Positions 8,951-16,773 of a DNA stretch of 38,716 nucleotides are shown one piece after another. Source of the stretch: Acidobacteria bacterium RIFCSPLOWO2_02_FULL_67_21. GTDB lineage: Bacteria > Acidobacteriota > Vicinamibacteria > Vicinamibacterales > UBA2999. The stretch lies in the NCBI GenBank assembly GCA_001767195.1, contig MEKU01000011.1:1-38716 (forward strand). The letters are read 5' to 3'. The first letter of the stretch is position 1. Each line of letters begins with the position of its first letter. The notes under the pieces were generated by a model. It searched no databases. It was not told the origin of the DNA and saw nothing but the letters and a program-made list of their open reading frames with translations. Made by a program: the position numbers and the translations under genes.

Positions 8951-11602
8951 ATGGGCCAGCCCACAGACACCTTGTTCGACATCGCGGTGTGGGGGTCGGC
9001 GCTGGAGAAGTACGGCGCCGTCGTCCAGCTGAGCGCCGCGCTCTACGGCGTGGACGAGCAGATCGTCTGCGGGCCCATGCCGACCACGCCGATCGTCGCC
9101 GTGTTCCAGAAGCACGGGTACGAGCCCGGCGCGTTCGCCGAATGCGTCCGGAAATGCCTCGCGCAGCCCAGCGACAACCGGCCCCCGGTCGTCGTCACCG
9201 CGTCGTCAGGACTGGCGGTGGTCGGCGTCTCGCTTCTGCTCGACGGGCACATTGTGGGCGCCGCGGTGGCCGGCTACGCGCTGGTCGGGTTTTGTGAATC
9301 CACGACGATCGCGCGGCTCGCGCGCGAGTCCGGTACGCCCTTCGTGGAACTGTGGGACCTGGCGCGGAGGCTGCCACCGATCCCGGCGCGACGGCTCGTC
9401 CTGCACGGAGAGCTCCTGCAGGTGCTCGGTGACACGCTGCTGCGGGAGAACGATCTCAGGCGGGAATCCGAAGAGACGGCGCTCCAGTTGAGCAAGACAG
9501 GGGCCCTGCAGAACGCGATTTTCAACAGCGCCAACTTCTCGAGCATCGCCACCGACGCGACGGGCGTCATCCAGATCTTCAACGTCGGCGCTGAGCGGAT
9601 GCTGGGTTACACCGCCGCCGACGTGATGAACACCATCACCCCGGCCGACATCTCCGATCCGCAGGAAGTGATCGCGCGCGCCACGGCGCTCAGCGTCGAG
9701 CTCGGCACCCCGATTACGCCAGGCTTCGAGGCCCTGGTCTTCAAGGCCGCACGCGGGATCGAGGACATCTATGAATTGACCTACATCCGCAAGGACGGCA
9801 GCCGCTTTCCGGCGGTCGTGTCGGTCACGGCGCTGCGCGACGACCAGGACGCGATCATCGGCTATCTGTTGATCGGTACCGACAACACGGCGCGCAAGCA
9901 GGTCGAAGAGGAGCGGGAGAAGCTCGACCAGCGGCTGCGCGACCAGCAGTTCTACACGCGCTCGCTCATCGAATCCAACATCGACGCGCTGATGACCACC
10001 GACCCACGCGGCATCATCACCGACGTCAACAAGCAGGCCGAGGCGCTGACCGGGTGCACGCGTGACGAGCTGATCGGCACGCCGTTCAACAGCTACTTCA
10101 CCGATTCGGGCCGGGCCGAGGCGGGCATCAAGCGGGTGCTGAACGACGGCACGGTCACCAATTACGAGCTCATCGCGCGAGCCAGGGACGGCAAGGAAAC
10201 GGTGGTGTCCTACAACGCGACCACCTTCCACGATCGTGACAGGAGTCTGCAAGGTGTGGTCGCCGCGGCGCGCGACGTGACGGAGCTGAAACGCTTCGAG
10301 CAGACGCTGCAGGAGAAGAACGTCGAGCTGGCGCGGGCCAACGATCTCAAGGACGAGTTTCTCGCCACGGTGTCGCACGAGCTCCGGACGCCCTTGAATG
10401 CTGTCCTGGGATGGGCGCGCATGCTGGGGTCGAAGCAATTGCCGCCCGATCGCGCGGAGCACGCGACCGCGGCCATCGAGCGCAGCGCCGCGGCTCTGGC
10501 GCTCATCATTAACGATCTGTTGGATATGTCCCGAATCGTGGCGGGAACCCTTCACCTGGCGCTGCAGCCCGTCGATCTGGTCGCCGTGGCGCAGGCGGCG
10601 CTGGACGTCGTCCGGCCGCTGGCGGTGACCAAGGACGTGCACCTGGCGTTTTCACCCGATCTCCCGGCCATCGAAACCGTCAGCGGAGACGCGGGTCGAC
10701 TCGAGCAGGTGATCTGGAATCTGCTCGCGAATGCGATCAAGTTCACGCCTGAGGGCGGACGTGTGGCTGTCTTCATCGAAACCTCGAAGGACCACATTGA
10801 GGTCAGGGTCGTCGATACAGGCCAGGGCATCAGTCCGGATTTTCTGCCGCACGTCTTCGAGCGCTTCCGCCAGGCCGATGGCACGACGACGCGACGTGAC
10901 ACCGGGCTCGGTCTCGGGCTGGCCATCGTCCGGCAGCTCGTGGAGCTGCACGGGGGAACGGTGCACGCGGCCAGTGAGGGCGTGGGACGCGGCGCGACGT
11001 TCACCATCCGTCTGCCGATGTCAGCCGGCGAGGCTCAAGGAGGTCACGCGGCCGCGGCCGGGGAGCGACGGATCGCGGCGTCGACGGCCTCGCCCATGGC
11101 GCGCGGACCGCGGCTCGATGCGCTGCGCATCCTGGTGGTCGATGGCAGCGCCGACGGGCGCAGCCTGACGTCCTTGGTGCTGACGCAGGCGGGCGCCAGC
11201 GTGACAGCGGTGGCGTCTGCCCGGGAAGCCCTTGAGATGCTCAAAGCGGAGCGGCCCGACGCCCTGGTCAGCGATATCGGCCTGCCGGATGAGGACGGGT
11301 ACGGGCTGATCCGGCAGATTCGGCAGGATGAAGCTGCACACGGAGGGTTTCTCCCCGCGGTCGCGCTGACGGGCTACGCGCGCGCCGTAGATCGGGCTCG
11401 CATCCTCGCGGCAGGATTTCAGGCGCATGTCCCGAAACCCGTTGATCCAGTCCAACTCACGGCCGCGATCACGACCATGACGCACCATCTGCGGGACATT
11501 GGCCGCTGCTCAGATGGTTCGCCGGTGGAACGTGCGCCGAATTCAGATCTCCCGGTTCGCGCGAAACTCCGTCGCCGCCGCAAGGGCTTAGAACGCCCCT
11601 AG
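8951..11602 (+). CDS. Hybrid sensor histidine kinase (PocR-like, PAS-PAS-HisKA-HATPase-REC)
   Basis: The 883-residue protein starts at ATG 8951, eight bases after the KaiC-like gene; earlier in-frame starts would overlap that gene. Residues 1 to about 165 resemble a PocR-type ligand-binding domain (FAECVRKCLAQ, SSGLAVVGVSLLLDGHIVG). Two PAS domains follow at about 190-310 and 325-445. HisKA has the H-box ATVSHELRTPLN with phospho-acceptor His476. The ATPase has the N-box NLLANAIKFTPEGG, DTGQGIS and GLGLGLAIV. A receiver domain at about 720-845 has the phospho-acceptor Asp775 in SDIGLPDEDG and Lys in VPKPVDP. Its acidic pocket reads VVDG rather than VVDD, so one metal-binding Asp is missing. 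There is no transmembrane span; the kinase is predicted to be cytoplasmic. Confidence 0.93.
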   Translation: MGQPTDTLFDIAVWGSALEKYGAVVQLSAALYGVDEQIVCGPMPTTPIVAVFQKHGYEPGAFAECVRKCLAQPSDNRPPVVVTASSGLAVVGVSLLLDGHIVGAAVAGYALVGFCESTTIARLARESGTPFVELWDLARRLPPIPARRLVLHGELLQVLGDTLLRENDLRRESEETALQLSKTGALQNAIFNSANFSSIATDATGVIQIFNVGAERMLGYTAADVMNTITPADISDPQEVIARATALSVELGTPITPGFEALVFKAARGIEDIYELTYIRKDGSRFPAVVSVTALRDDQDAIIGYLLIGTDNTARKQVEEEREKLDQRLRDQQFYTRSLIESNIDALMTTDPRGIITDVNKQAEALTGCTRDELIGTPFNSYFTDSGRAEAGIKRVLNDGTVTNYELIARARDGKETVVSYNATTFHDRDRSLQGVVAAARDVTELKRFEQTLQEKNVELARANDLKDEFLATVSHELRTPLNAVLGWARMLGSKQLPPDRAEHATAAIERSAAALALIINDLLDMSRIVAGTLHLALQPVDLVAVAQAALDVVRPLAVTKDVHLAFSPDLPAIETVSGDAGRLEQVIWNLLANAIKFTPEGGRVAVFIETSKDHIEVRVVDTGQGISPDFLPHVFERFRQADGTTTRRDTGLGLGLAIVRQLVELHGGTVHAASEGVGRGATFTIRLPMSAGEAQGGHAAAAGERRIAASTASPMARGPRLDALRILVVDGSADGRSLTSLVLTQAGASVTAVASAREALEMLKAERPDALVSDIGLPDEDGYGLIRQIRQDEAAHGGFLPAVALTGYARAVDRARILAAGFQAHVPKPVDPVQLTAAITTMTHHLRDIGRCSDGSPVERAPNSDLPVRAKLRRRRKGLERP

Positions 11603-11671
11603 TGTGCGGCCTGGTTGTTGTCAGTGACGGGCTCAGAGCTCTTCGACCTTCATCAGCTAAAGGAGGATTTC

Positions 11672-12073
11672 ATGGACTGTCCTGAGTGCGCGAAGAACGG
11701 CAAGACCGTCGCGATGAAGAAGGACAAGGGGCAGCGGCCAGGTCGGCGACCTGAAAGAGCAGAGCCGATATTCATTGAAGATGATATGTGGGTCTGCCCC
11801 ACCTGTGAGCACGCGGAAGTCGCCAAGGATTCGAGAGGCGGTCAGACGCGGGGAACTTCGAGGTGCGGCATCGGGGCTGCGGTAAAGAGCCGGCGGCACG
11901 GACCCGCCATCCAGCGCGCGACCCGAGCCGATCGTGTGCGTCGGGCGGAATCGGTCGCGATCCCGGTGTTGGCATACATCTGTCGATATAACTTCGAGCT
12001 GAGCACGAACGCGAGCCGGCCCTTCCACGTCCCGGCGACCCGCGATCGCCGCCAGACCCGTGGCAGGGCATAG
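11672..12073 (+). CDS. Small zinc-ribbon protein; C-terminal part doubtful
   Basis: The start ATG 11672 has an excellent ribosome site (AGGAGG, five to six bases upstream). The first ~55 residues contain two CxxC knuckles, MDCPECAKNG and MWVCPTCEHAEVAKD, separated by a basic linker, consistent with a small treble-clef or zinc-ribbon protein. After about residue 58 the frame continues antisense to the 3' end of the radical SAM gene, and its composition (Arg, Ala, Ser rich) looks like a shadow. The real stop may therefore have been lost, leaving an unselected C-terminal extension, or a frameshift occurred near 11840. It follows the hybrid kinase by about 70 bases and may belong to that operon. 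Confidence 0.6.
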   Translation: MDCPECAKNGKTVAMKKDKGQRPGRRPERAEPIFIEDDMWVCPTCEHAEVAKDSRGGQTRGTSRCGIGAAVKSRRHGPAIQRATRADRVRRAESVAIPVLAYICRYNFELSTNASRPFHVPATRDRRQTRGRA

Positions 12074-13350
12074 AAGTGGTCCCACACCGCTTGCGTGCGG
12101 CGCCGGATTTCGTCCGGCGACATCACGGGATGCGCTGCGTAGGCCTTCGGACGGTCCGCCTGCGGGATGAGCCAATGCCGCGTGATGGGGATGCCGCTGA
12201 CGGTCGCGGCGTCGCCACCCAGCTCGCGTTCCCACTTCTCGAAGTCGATGGTACCCGGATAGGGCGTCAGCATCACGAACTGCGCGAAGGTGATGCCCGC
12301 ACGCTCAGCCAGGTCGGCGGTCGCCTTAAACGTTGCAGCACGGTCGCTCGGCAAGCCGAAAATGAACGACCCCAACACGTGCACGCCGTGCAATCGGAAC
12401 GTCTGCAGGCGATCGACGAGCGGCTCGCCCACCAGATTGAATCCCTTGTGCACGTCCTTTAACCCCTCCGGTGTGACCGCCTCGACGCCGACGAGCGCGC
12501 CGCGGATTCGCGCGCGCTTCATGGCCTGCAGGAACGCCGGATCTTCTGCGGCTTCCATGGTGATCTGGGTGAAGAACACCATATCGTCAGGGAGCTTGGC
12601 CAATCCGTCCATCAGGGCGAAGCGCTCGGCGCGAACGGCTTCGAGCTCGCGCAGGTGCGACGGGTCGCTCCGGCGCGCGGCCTGGGCCATGTCTGCCAGC
12701 GTCACAGGGTAAAAATTGTCGTCAGCAAGCGCGATGAACCGGAACCCTCGTCGTCGTAACTCCACCGCCTCGCGGATGACGTTCTGGACGGCCGCTTGCC
12801 TCGCGGTCTGGCCATCGGTGCGCCACACCGAGCAGAACGAGCAATGCTTCGGGCACCCGCGCACCGTCTGGATCGATCCCCACATGTACCGGTCTTTCGG
12901 CAGGAGATCCCACCGGGCGGGCTTGAAGGTCTCGCCACCGATTCTCCCGCCTTCGTAAATCTCACGCGGCGTTCCCGCGGCGCAGTCGTCGATGACGGTC
13001 GCCCACATGAGATCGCCGTCCCCGCGGACAACGGCGTGTGCGCCTCCGCGTGCATGGGCCTCGGCCGGAAAGAGCGTCGAGTGAATACCGCCGAAGACGA
13101 CGTAGGCGCCGCGCGCACGCGCGAGCTGTCCGATTTCGTAGCCACGCAGCGCATTCGCGGTATGGATCCCGATGCCGACGACATCGCCCGGAGCCAGCTG
13201 CGCGGCTTCAAAGGGATCCAGCGTTTCATCAGCGACGATCGGATCGCCCCATCGAGACGGCGTGGCGCCCGCGAGCACATATAGCCACCGCGGCGTAATC
13301 ACAGCGGTGCCGAACGACACATGACTCGGGTTGATCAGGAACACACGCAC
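11842..13350 (-). CDS. B12-binding-domain radical SAM protein
   Basis: The 502-residue enzyme has an N-terminal cobalamin-binding-like domain (VRVFLINPSHVSFG, VGIGIHTANALRGYEIG, YVVFGGIH, AVVRGDGD). The radical SAM core has the iron-sulphur motif CPKHCSFC (Cys156, Cys160, Cys163), followed by a barrel segment with ALADDNFYPV and GALVGVEAVTPEGLKDVHKG. The start is GTG 13350 with GGAGGA seven bases upstream; the frame runs on upstream, but that part is antisense to the end of the M56 gene and not family-like. Such enzymes carry out radical methylations or rearrangements; the substrate cannot be told from sequence. The 3' end overlaps the tail of the zinc-ribbon frame on the other strand. It sits 40 bases downstream of the BlaI-M56 pair in the same direction and may be read with it. 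Confidence 0.9.
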   Translation of the reverse strand: MRVFLINPSHVSFGTAVITPRWLYVLAGATPSRWGDPIVADETLDPFEAAQLAPGDVVGIGIHTANALRGYEIGQLARARGAYVVFGGIHSTLFPAEAHARGGAHAVVRGDGDLMWATVIDDCAAGTPREIYEGGRIGGETFKPARWDLLPKDRYMWGSIQTVRGCPKHCSFCSVWRTDGQTARQAAVQNVIREAVELRRRGFRFIALADDNFYPVTLADMAQAARRSDPSHLRELEAVRAERFALMDGLAKLPDDMVFFTQITMEAAEDPAFLQAMKRARIRGALVGVEAVTPEGLKDVHKGFNLVGEPLVDRLQTFRLHGVHVLGSFIFGLPSDRAATFKATADLAERAGITFAQFVMLTPYPGTIDFEKWERELGGDAATVSGIPITRHWLIPQADRPKAYAAHPVMSPDEIRRRTQAVWDHFYALPRVWRRSRVAGTWKGRLAFVLSSKLYRQMYANTGIATDSARRTRSARVARWMAGPCRRLFTAAPMPHLEVPRV

Positions 13351-13390
13351 AGCGGATCCTCCACGAGGAGTGCGACAGAAGGCGCACGGT

Positions 13391-14854
13391 TCAATGAGGC
13401 TGAAACTCGTTCGCGACAGCTTTGCCGGCGCGTGTAAAGAAACGACCGATTGAGACACCGGCGCTCCGGGCGTGGGCGGCGGTCGCAACAGCGGCGCGCG
13501 CAGCTCCGCTGGCGGCAGACGTCGTGGGGGCCCTGACTGCGTCCCAGGGGGGCGCGACAGGCGCTGGCGCCGAAGCGATGCCAACCGGGGGTGCCGAGGG
13601 CAACGGTACTGCGACCACGGGCACGTTGACGTCCGCCGCAATGACGCGGCTGTCGAGTGGCACCGTCGGAGGGGTGTCCGGCGTTTCGTGCGTGCCCGCG
13701 AATGGGTGAACTGCCGGTTCCGATGGGCCGGACTGTATCGGACGCGTCACCCGCGGGGACATGTGGCGTTGCGGCAGCTTCAGCCCCACCGCGGTGGCGT
13801 TCACCTTCGTGCGAGGTGCCGGCGCGCGGCGCACCTCGATTGCTTGCGCGGCGGCGGCGGCCGGGGCGTTGACGGCAGCCGTCTCGAGGAACATCACGAC
13901 GGGGGCCAGCTGCGTCGACATGACGACGGCGAGCGCCAGAGCGGTCACGCTCACGAGGCTCGTCGCGCTCGCGAGTCGCGCGCCCCGGTCGCGCCTGGGA
14001 TCGAGCAGGCGGCTGACGCGCACGCGTAAGGCCGACGCCGTCGTTGTCGCGGTCGGCACGCCGGCGGCGGAGGCAATCCTACCGGCTTTCGGACTCGATG
14101 CCGCAGCCGCCGCAAGCAGGGAGGAGGCGTAGCGGCGCGTGGCGCCAGTGCGCGACACGACGCGATCGTCGCACGCGGCCTCGCGGTCGACATCCATCCG
14201 TCGCGCGAGGAATCGCACGGCCGGGTGCAGTCCGGCCAGACTGCCGACGACGGCCTGCAGCAGCTGTGACCAGTCGTCGTAGCGATCGAGATGCGCCTGC
14301 TCGTGCATCACGATCTCGTCCAGCGACTCGTCGTTGACCGCGTCGGCCACGGAGCGCGACACGAGGATGACGGGCCGGCTGAGGCCGAGCGCGCACGCTC
14401 CCGTCATGCCGTCGGAGGTTCGAAGTTCGGCTGCCCGGTGGCCGCCGCCACGAGAGGCGACCCACAGCGGCAGGCGCGCTTCGCGCGAACGGTCGAATGG
14501 CGAGGAGGCGCGCTTCAGCCGCCCGAGGGCACGGCAGCTCCTCGCGACCCGCAGCGCGCCGACGGCGGCTGTCATCGCCCAGATGACAACCGCGCAGGCC
14601 ACGACGCCGTCCGGGATCGCCGGCAGCATCAGCGCACCGGCGGCATCGAGGGGTGTCAGGTCGGGCGCCGATGGCGTACCGGTTGCGATCGCCGCGAGTC
14701 CGTGAGCGACCGGGATGGCCAGCACGGCGGCGAGCGCGAGCCACCAGATGGCATGACGAGTCGCGGCGTTGAGCCGCGGCATGGCCCGAACCGCCGCTGC
14801 CGTGATCCAGGCGATTGCCAGTCCCTGCCACATCCAGGTCACGATGAGGGTCAT
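13391..14854 (-). CDS. BlaR1/M56-family membrane metallopeptidase
   Basis: The 487-residue protein has N-terminal membrane spans at about 3-22, 34-58 and 84-101, a cytoplasmic peptidase segment with the zinc motif HEQAH (His184, Glu185, His188) and the downstream DREAACDD that supplies a third ligand. A further membrane span near residue 300 (SVTALALAVVM) leads into a Pro/Ala-rich periplasmic tail of about 170 residues. Unlike BlaR1 of staphylococci it has no penicillin-binding sensor domain, so the inducing signal is unknown. The start ATG overlaps the stop of the BlaI gene by four bases (ATGA), a classical translational coupling. The family role is to relieve repression by the partner BlaI when activated. 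Confidence 0.9.
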   Translation of the reverse strand: MTLIVTWMWQGLAIAWITAAAVRAMPRLNAATRHAIWWLALAAVLAIPVAHGLAAIATGTPSAPDLTPLDAAGALMLPAIPDGVVACAVVIWAMTAAVGALRVARSCRALGRLKRASSPFDRSREARLPLWVASRGGGHRAAELRTSDGMTGACALGLSRPVILVSRSVADAVNDESLDEIVMHEQAHLDRYDDWSQLLQAVVGSLAGLHPAVRFLARRMDVDREAACDDRVVSRTGATRRYASSLLAAAAASSPKAGRIASAAGVPTATTTASALRVRVSRLLDPRRDRGARLASATSLVSVTALALAVVMSTQLAPVVMFLETAAVNAPAAAAAQAIEVRRAPAPRTKVNATAVGLKLPQRHMSPRVTRPIQSGPSEPAVHPFAGTHETPDTPPTVPLDSRVIAADVNVPVVAVPLPSAPPVGIASAPAPVAPPWDAVRAPTTSAASGAARAAVATAAHARSAGVSIGRFFTRAGKAVANEFQPH

Positions 14855-15270
14855 CGCCGGCGTCGCCTCTTGCGTGTGGCGTCGCCAGTATCCGGCGGAC
14901 CGTGTTCGATCAGCTCGCGCACGCGGCGGAGCTCGTCGGCATCCGTTCGCTCGTGTCCGAGCAGATCGAGCACCAGCAGACGAGGCGAATCGTCGAAGAA
15001 TCTGTTCAGGACCTGCGACAGCGCGCTGTGGCGCGCCTCGCTCCGATCGACGGTCGGCAGGTACGCAAACGCACGCCCGTGCTTCTCGTGCGTGACATAA
15101 CTCTTCCGCTCCAGAATGCCAAGGGTCGTGAGGACGGTGTTATACGCGGGTCTATGCGTACCGGCGAGACACTCGACCACGTCCCCGACGGTTGCGCGCT
15201 TGCGTTCCCAGAGCACCCGCATAATGCGCAGTTCGGCGTCCGTGAGCCCCGGCGACGGTGGTCTGGCCAT
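14851..15270 (-). CDS. BlaI/MecI/CopY-family transcriptional repressor
   Basis: The 139-residue winged-helix repressor has the family signature LTDAELRIMRVLWERKRATVGDVVE, YNTVLTTLGILERKSYVTHEKHGRAFAY and a dimerising C-terminal helix region (LLVLDLLGHERTDADELRRVRELIE). The tail ends in a run of Arg. The start is ATG 15270 with an AAGGGAA-type ribosome site eight bases upstream. It is the first gene of a unit with the M56 protease. Two palindromes flank its promoter (15289-15302 and 15343-15361), which fits autoregulation. Confidence 0.92.
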   Translation of the reverse strand: MARPPSPGLTDAELRIMRVLWERKRATVGDVVECLAGTHRPAYNTVLTTLGILERKSYVTHEKHGRAFAYLPTVDRSEARHSALSQVLNRFFDDSPRLLVLDLLGHERTDADELRRVRELIEHGPPDTGDATRKRRRRR

Positions 15271-15288
15271 GCCGTGTTCCCTTGAGCA

Positions 15289-15361
15289 CCTAATTAGTTA
15301 GGGGCACGGAAGCAGCCTACCGCGAGCGTCCCGACCTGTCAACTAATTGTTTAAGAATTAG
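15289..15361 (-). promoter_or_regulatory. Promoter and paired operator palindromes of the blaI-type operon
   Basis: On the minus strand TTGACA (15342-15337) is followed after 17 bases by TAGGCT (15319-15314). One palindrome, CCTAATTAGTTAGG, covers 15289-15302 in the predicted leader. A second, with arms CTAATT and AATTAG, covers 15343-15361 immediately upstream of the -35. The shared TAATTAG-like half sites suggest binding by the adjacent BlaI-type repressor. The motif differs from the TACA/TGTA dyads of staphylococcal BlaI. Confidence 0.65.
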
Positions 15362-15495
15362 CCGGTTCGACGCATGGCCTTCAGGCGCACGGCTTCGTTC
15401 ACCGACGCGAGGACTCGATCGGCGCTGCGTTTCGCACGCTGGACATTCCTCCCCTTGACCGTGTGGACGATGTGGTCGAAGGCGAGGGTGTGCAC
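15358..15495 (-). pseudogene. C-terminal remnant of an unidentified protein
   Basis: Between 15495 and 15358 one minus-strand frame gives a natural-looking tail, with HTLAFDHIVHTVKGRNVQRA followed by a helical, basic segment and the end LKAMRRTG before the stop. Upstream of 15495 the frame loses this character, so only the tail of a gene seems to be left. The stop region overlaps the distal operator palindrome of the blaI-type promoter. I do not recognise a family. Confidence 0.3.
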
Positions 15496-15770
15496 TGACG
15501 CGCCAGGTTGCCAACCGGTCCATTTCGACCGACGAGCGCCACGCGCTGGAGGAGTTTTTGGGGACCCGATTTGGTAAAGCATTCCTCGGTGACGACGGCC
15601 ACATTACGGTCGGCCAGAACGACAAGGATGATGAGGTCGCACGGCGGCGGCGCCACGACGACTGGGCGATCCTCGCCATCTCGAGCGGAGACGTGCTGGT
15701 CGATGACGACGCCAGGCAGTCGACCACCGAGAGCCTGTTCGGGGAAGCCCCGGTCAGGAGGGAGCTGTGG
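15496..15770 (+). pseudogene. Orphan coding remnant, no start or stop of its own
   Basis: On the plus strand, frame of 15558, a natural-looking acidic sequence runs through ALEEFLGTRFGKAFLGDDGH, ITVGQNDKDDEVARRRRHDD and WAILAISSGDVLVDDDARQ. Beyond 15770 the frame becomes the antisense of the crp-like gene. No ATG precedes the block (the nearest options are a CTG near 15495 or the internal ATG 15558) and no stop occurs at the junction. The opposite-strand frame, which is the formal extension of the crp reading frame, is Ser/Arg rich as expected for a shadow. I take this as a gene fragment joined tail to tail with crp. Confidence 0.35.
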
Positions 15771-16447
15771 ACCTTGATGTGGCCCTTGTATTCGATGAAG
15801 CCGAGGTCCCGGAACTTGTTCATGAAAAAGTTGATGCGGGAGCGGGTGGTGCCCACGATCTCGGCGAGCGTCTCCTGCGACAGCTTGAGCTGGAGCGGCT
15901 GGTCCTCCTTGCCGTAGCGCGCCAGCAGGAGCAAGGCACGCGCGAGGCGCTTTTCGCTCGAGTTGAACAGCTGATCGACAAGGTCTTCCTCAATCCGGAT
16001 GTTTCGCGCCAGCATGTGCGAGAGGAACCGGTCGGCCAGCGACGGCCGCGTGTGCAGCATCTCGAGCATCTGGGGTTTCTCGACGACGAGCACCGTGCTC
16101 GCGCTCAGCGCCATGGCGGTCGCCATGCGCCGCGGCTGCCCCGCGAGACACCCCTCGCCAAAGAAGTCCCCAGGCCCCAGGATCGCCACGACCGCCTCTT
16201 TGCTCAGCCGCGACAGCACCGAGAGCTTGACGCTCCCCTCCTGCAGGTAGAACACATCGGTGGCGGGATTCCCTTGCGAGAAGACGACGGCCGACCGGGC
16301 GTATTTGGTGATTGTTCGAGCGATGCCGGCTGAGTCGAGGAACGAGTGAAGCTCGAAAACCGGGAGCGGCTGGCTGCCACACCGGCAGCCAGGACGTGAG
16401 CGACCCCCGGAACGGGCCCGGGAACAGGTTCGCGTTGCCGGAGAGTC
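15768..16447 (-). pseudogene. Crp/Fnr-family regulator lacking start and native stop
   Basis: The core is clearly a Crp/Fnr protein: the cyclic-nucleotide-fold segments VFYLQEGSVKLSV and AVVAILGPGDFFGEGCLAGQ, the dimer helix region ARNIRIEEDLVDQLFNSSEK and the helix-turn-helix TLAEIVGTTRSRINFFMNKF, ending in GFIEYKGHIKVHSSLL. In family members I recall the protein ends a few residues later, but here the frame continues 150 codons into unrelated sequence. At the 5' end the frame is open from 16447, yet contains no ATG, GTG or TTG before the middle of the effector domain (GTG in DVFYLQ). A transposase-like tail abuts this end. Both gene ends therefore appear to have been removed by rearrangement. 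The core itself shows no internal frameshift, so the damage is probably recent. Confidence 0.75.
16372..16390. repeat. Inverted repeat at the 5' breakpoint of the crp remnant
   Basis: GGCTGCC (16372-16378) and GGCAGCC (16384-16390) form a perfect seven-pair hairpin with a five-base loop. It lies where the Crp protein loses similarity to its family, between the crp remnant and the transposase tail. It could be a chance stem or a scar of the rearrangement. Confidence 0.4.
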
Positions 16448-16461
16448 TCATCAGCCGCACT

Positions 16462-16643
16462 CGACACGTCACACGGAACGTGACGCGGTGGCGCGGCGGA
16501 ACGATGGTGGTACGCTGGGTCGCCGCCGGCGTGCTCGAGGCCGTCAAAGGCTTCCGCCGATTGAAAGGACACAAGGCGATGCCGCAGCTCGTCGCCGCAC
16601 TGCGGGCGCGTGATCAGCAGCTCGGTCTTGTCGTGGATGTCGA
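16462..16643 (+). mobile_element. C-terminal fragment of a transposase
   Basis: The plus-strand frame passing through ATG 16504 contains VTRNVTRWRGGTMVVRWVAA, GVLEAVKGFRRLKGHKAMPQ and LVAALRARD. This resembles the C-terminal end of DDE-type transposases, which carry an RNVxRWxxGxMxLRW...FRRxxGY pattern. No catalytic domain precedes it; upstream the strand is occupied by the crp remnant. The formal frame is 16312-16761, but only the stated part looks like transposase. I see no terminal inverted repeats. Confidence 0.45.
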
Positions 16644-16773
16644 GGAGACCCGTGGGTACCTCGCGCCACGCCAACAGCAGGCGGCACAAGTGCGTCACGA
16701 AAACGAGCAACGCTTCGCACCAGCGGGCGTGCGCGATCGTCTCCTGGCCCGCCGCGGTTGAGCAAGCACCAGG

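Noticed and set aside
15317-15767. Crp frame extension as a real C-terminal domain
   Set aside because: The sequence is Ser/Arg-rich and shares third codon positions with a more natural plus-strand frame, so it looks like a shadow.
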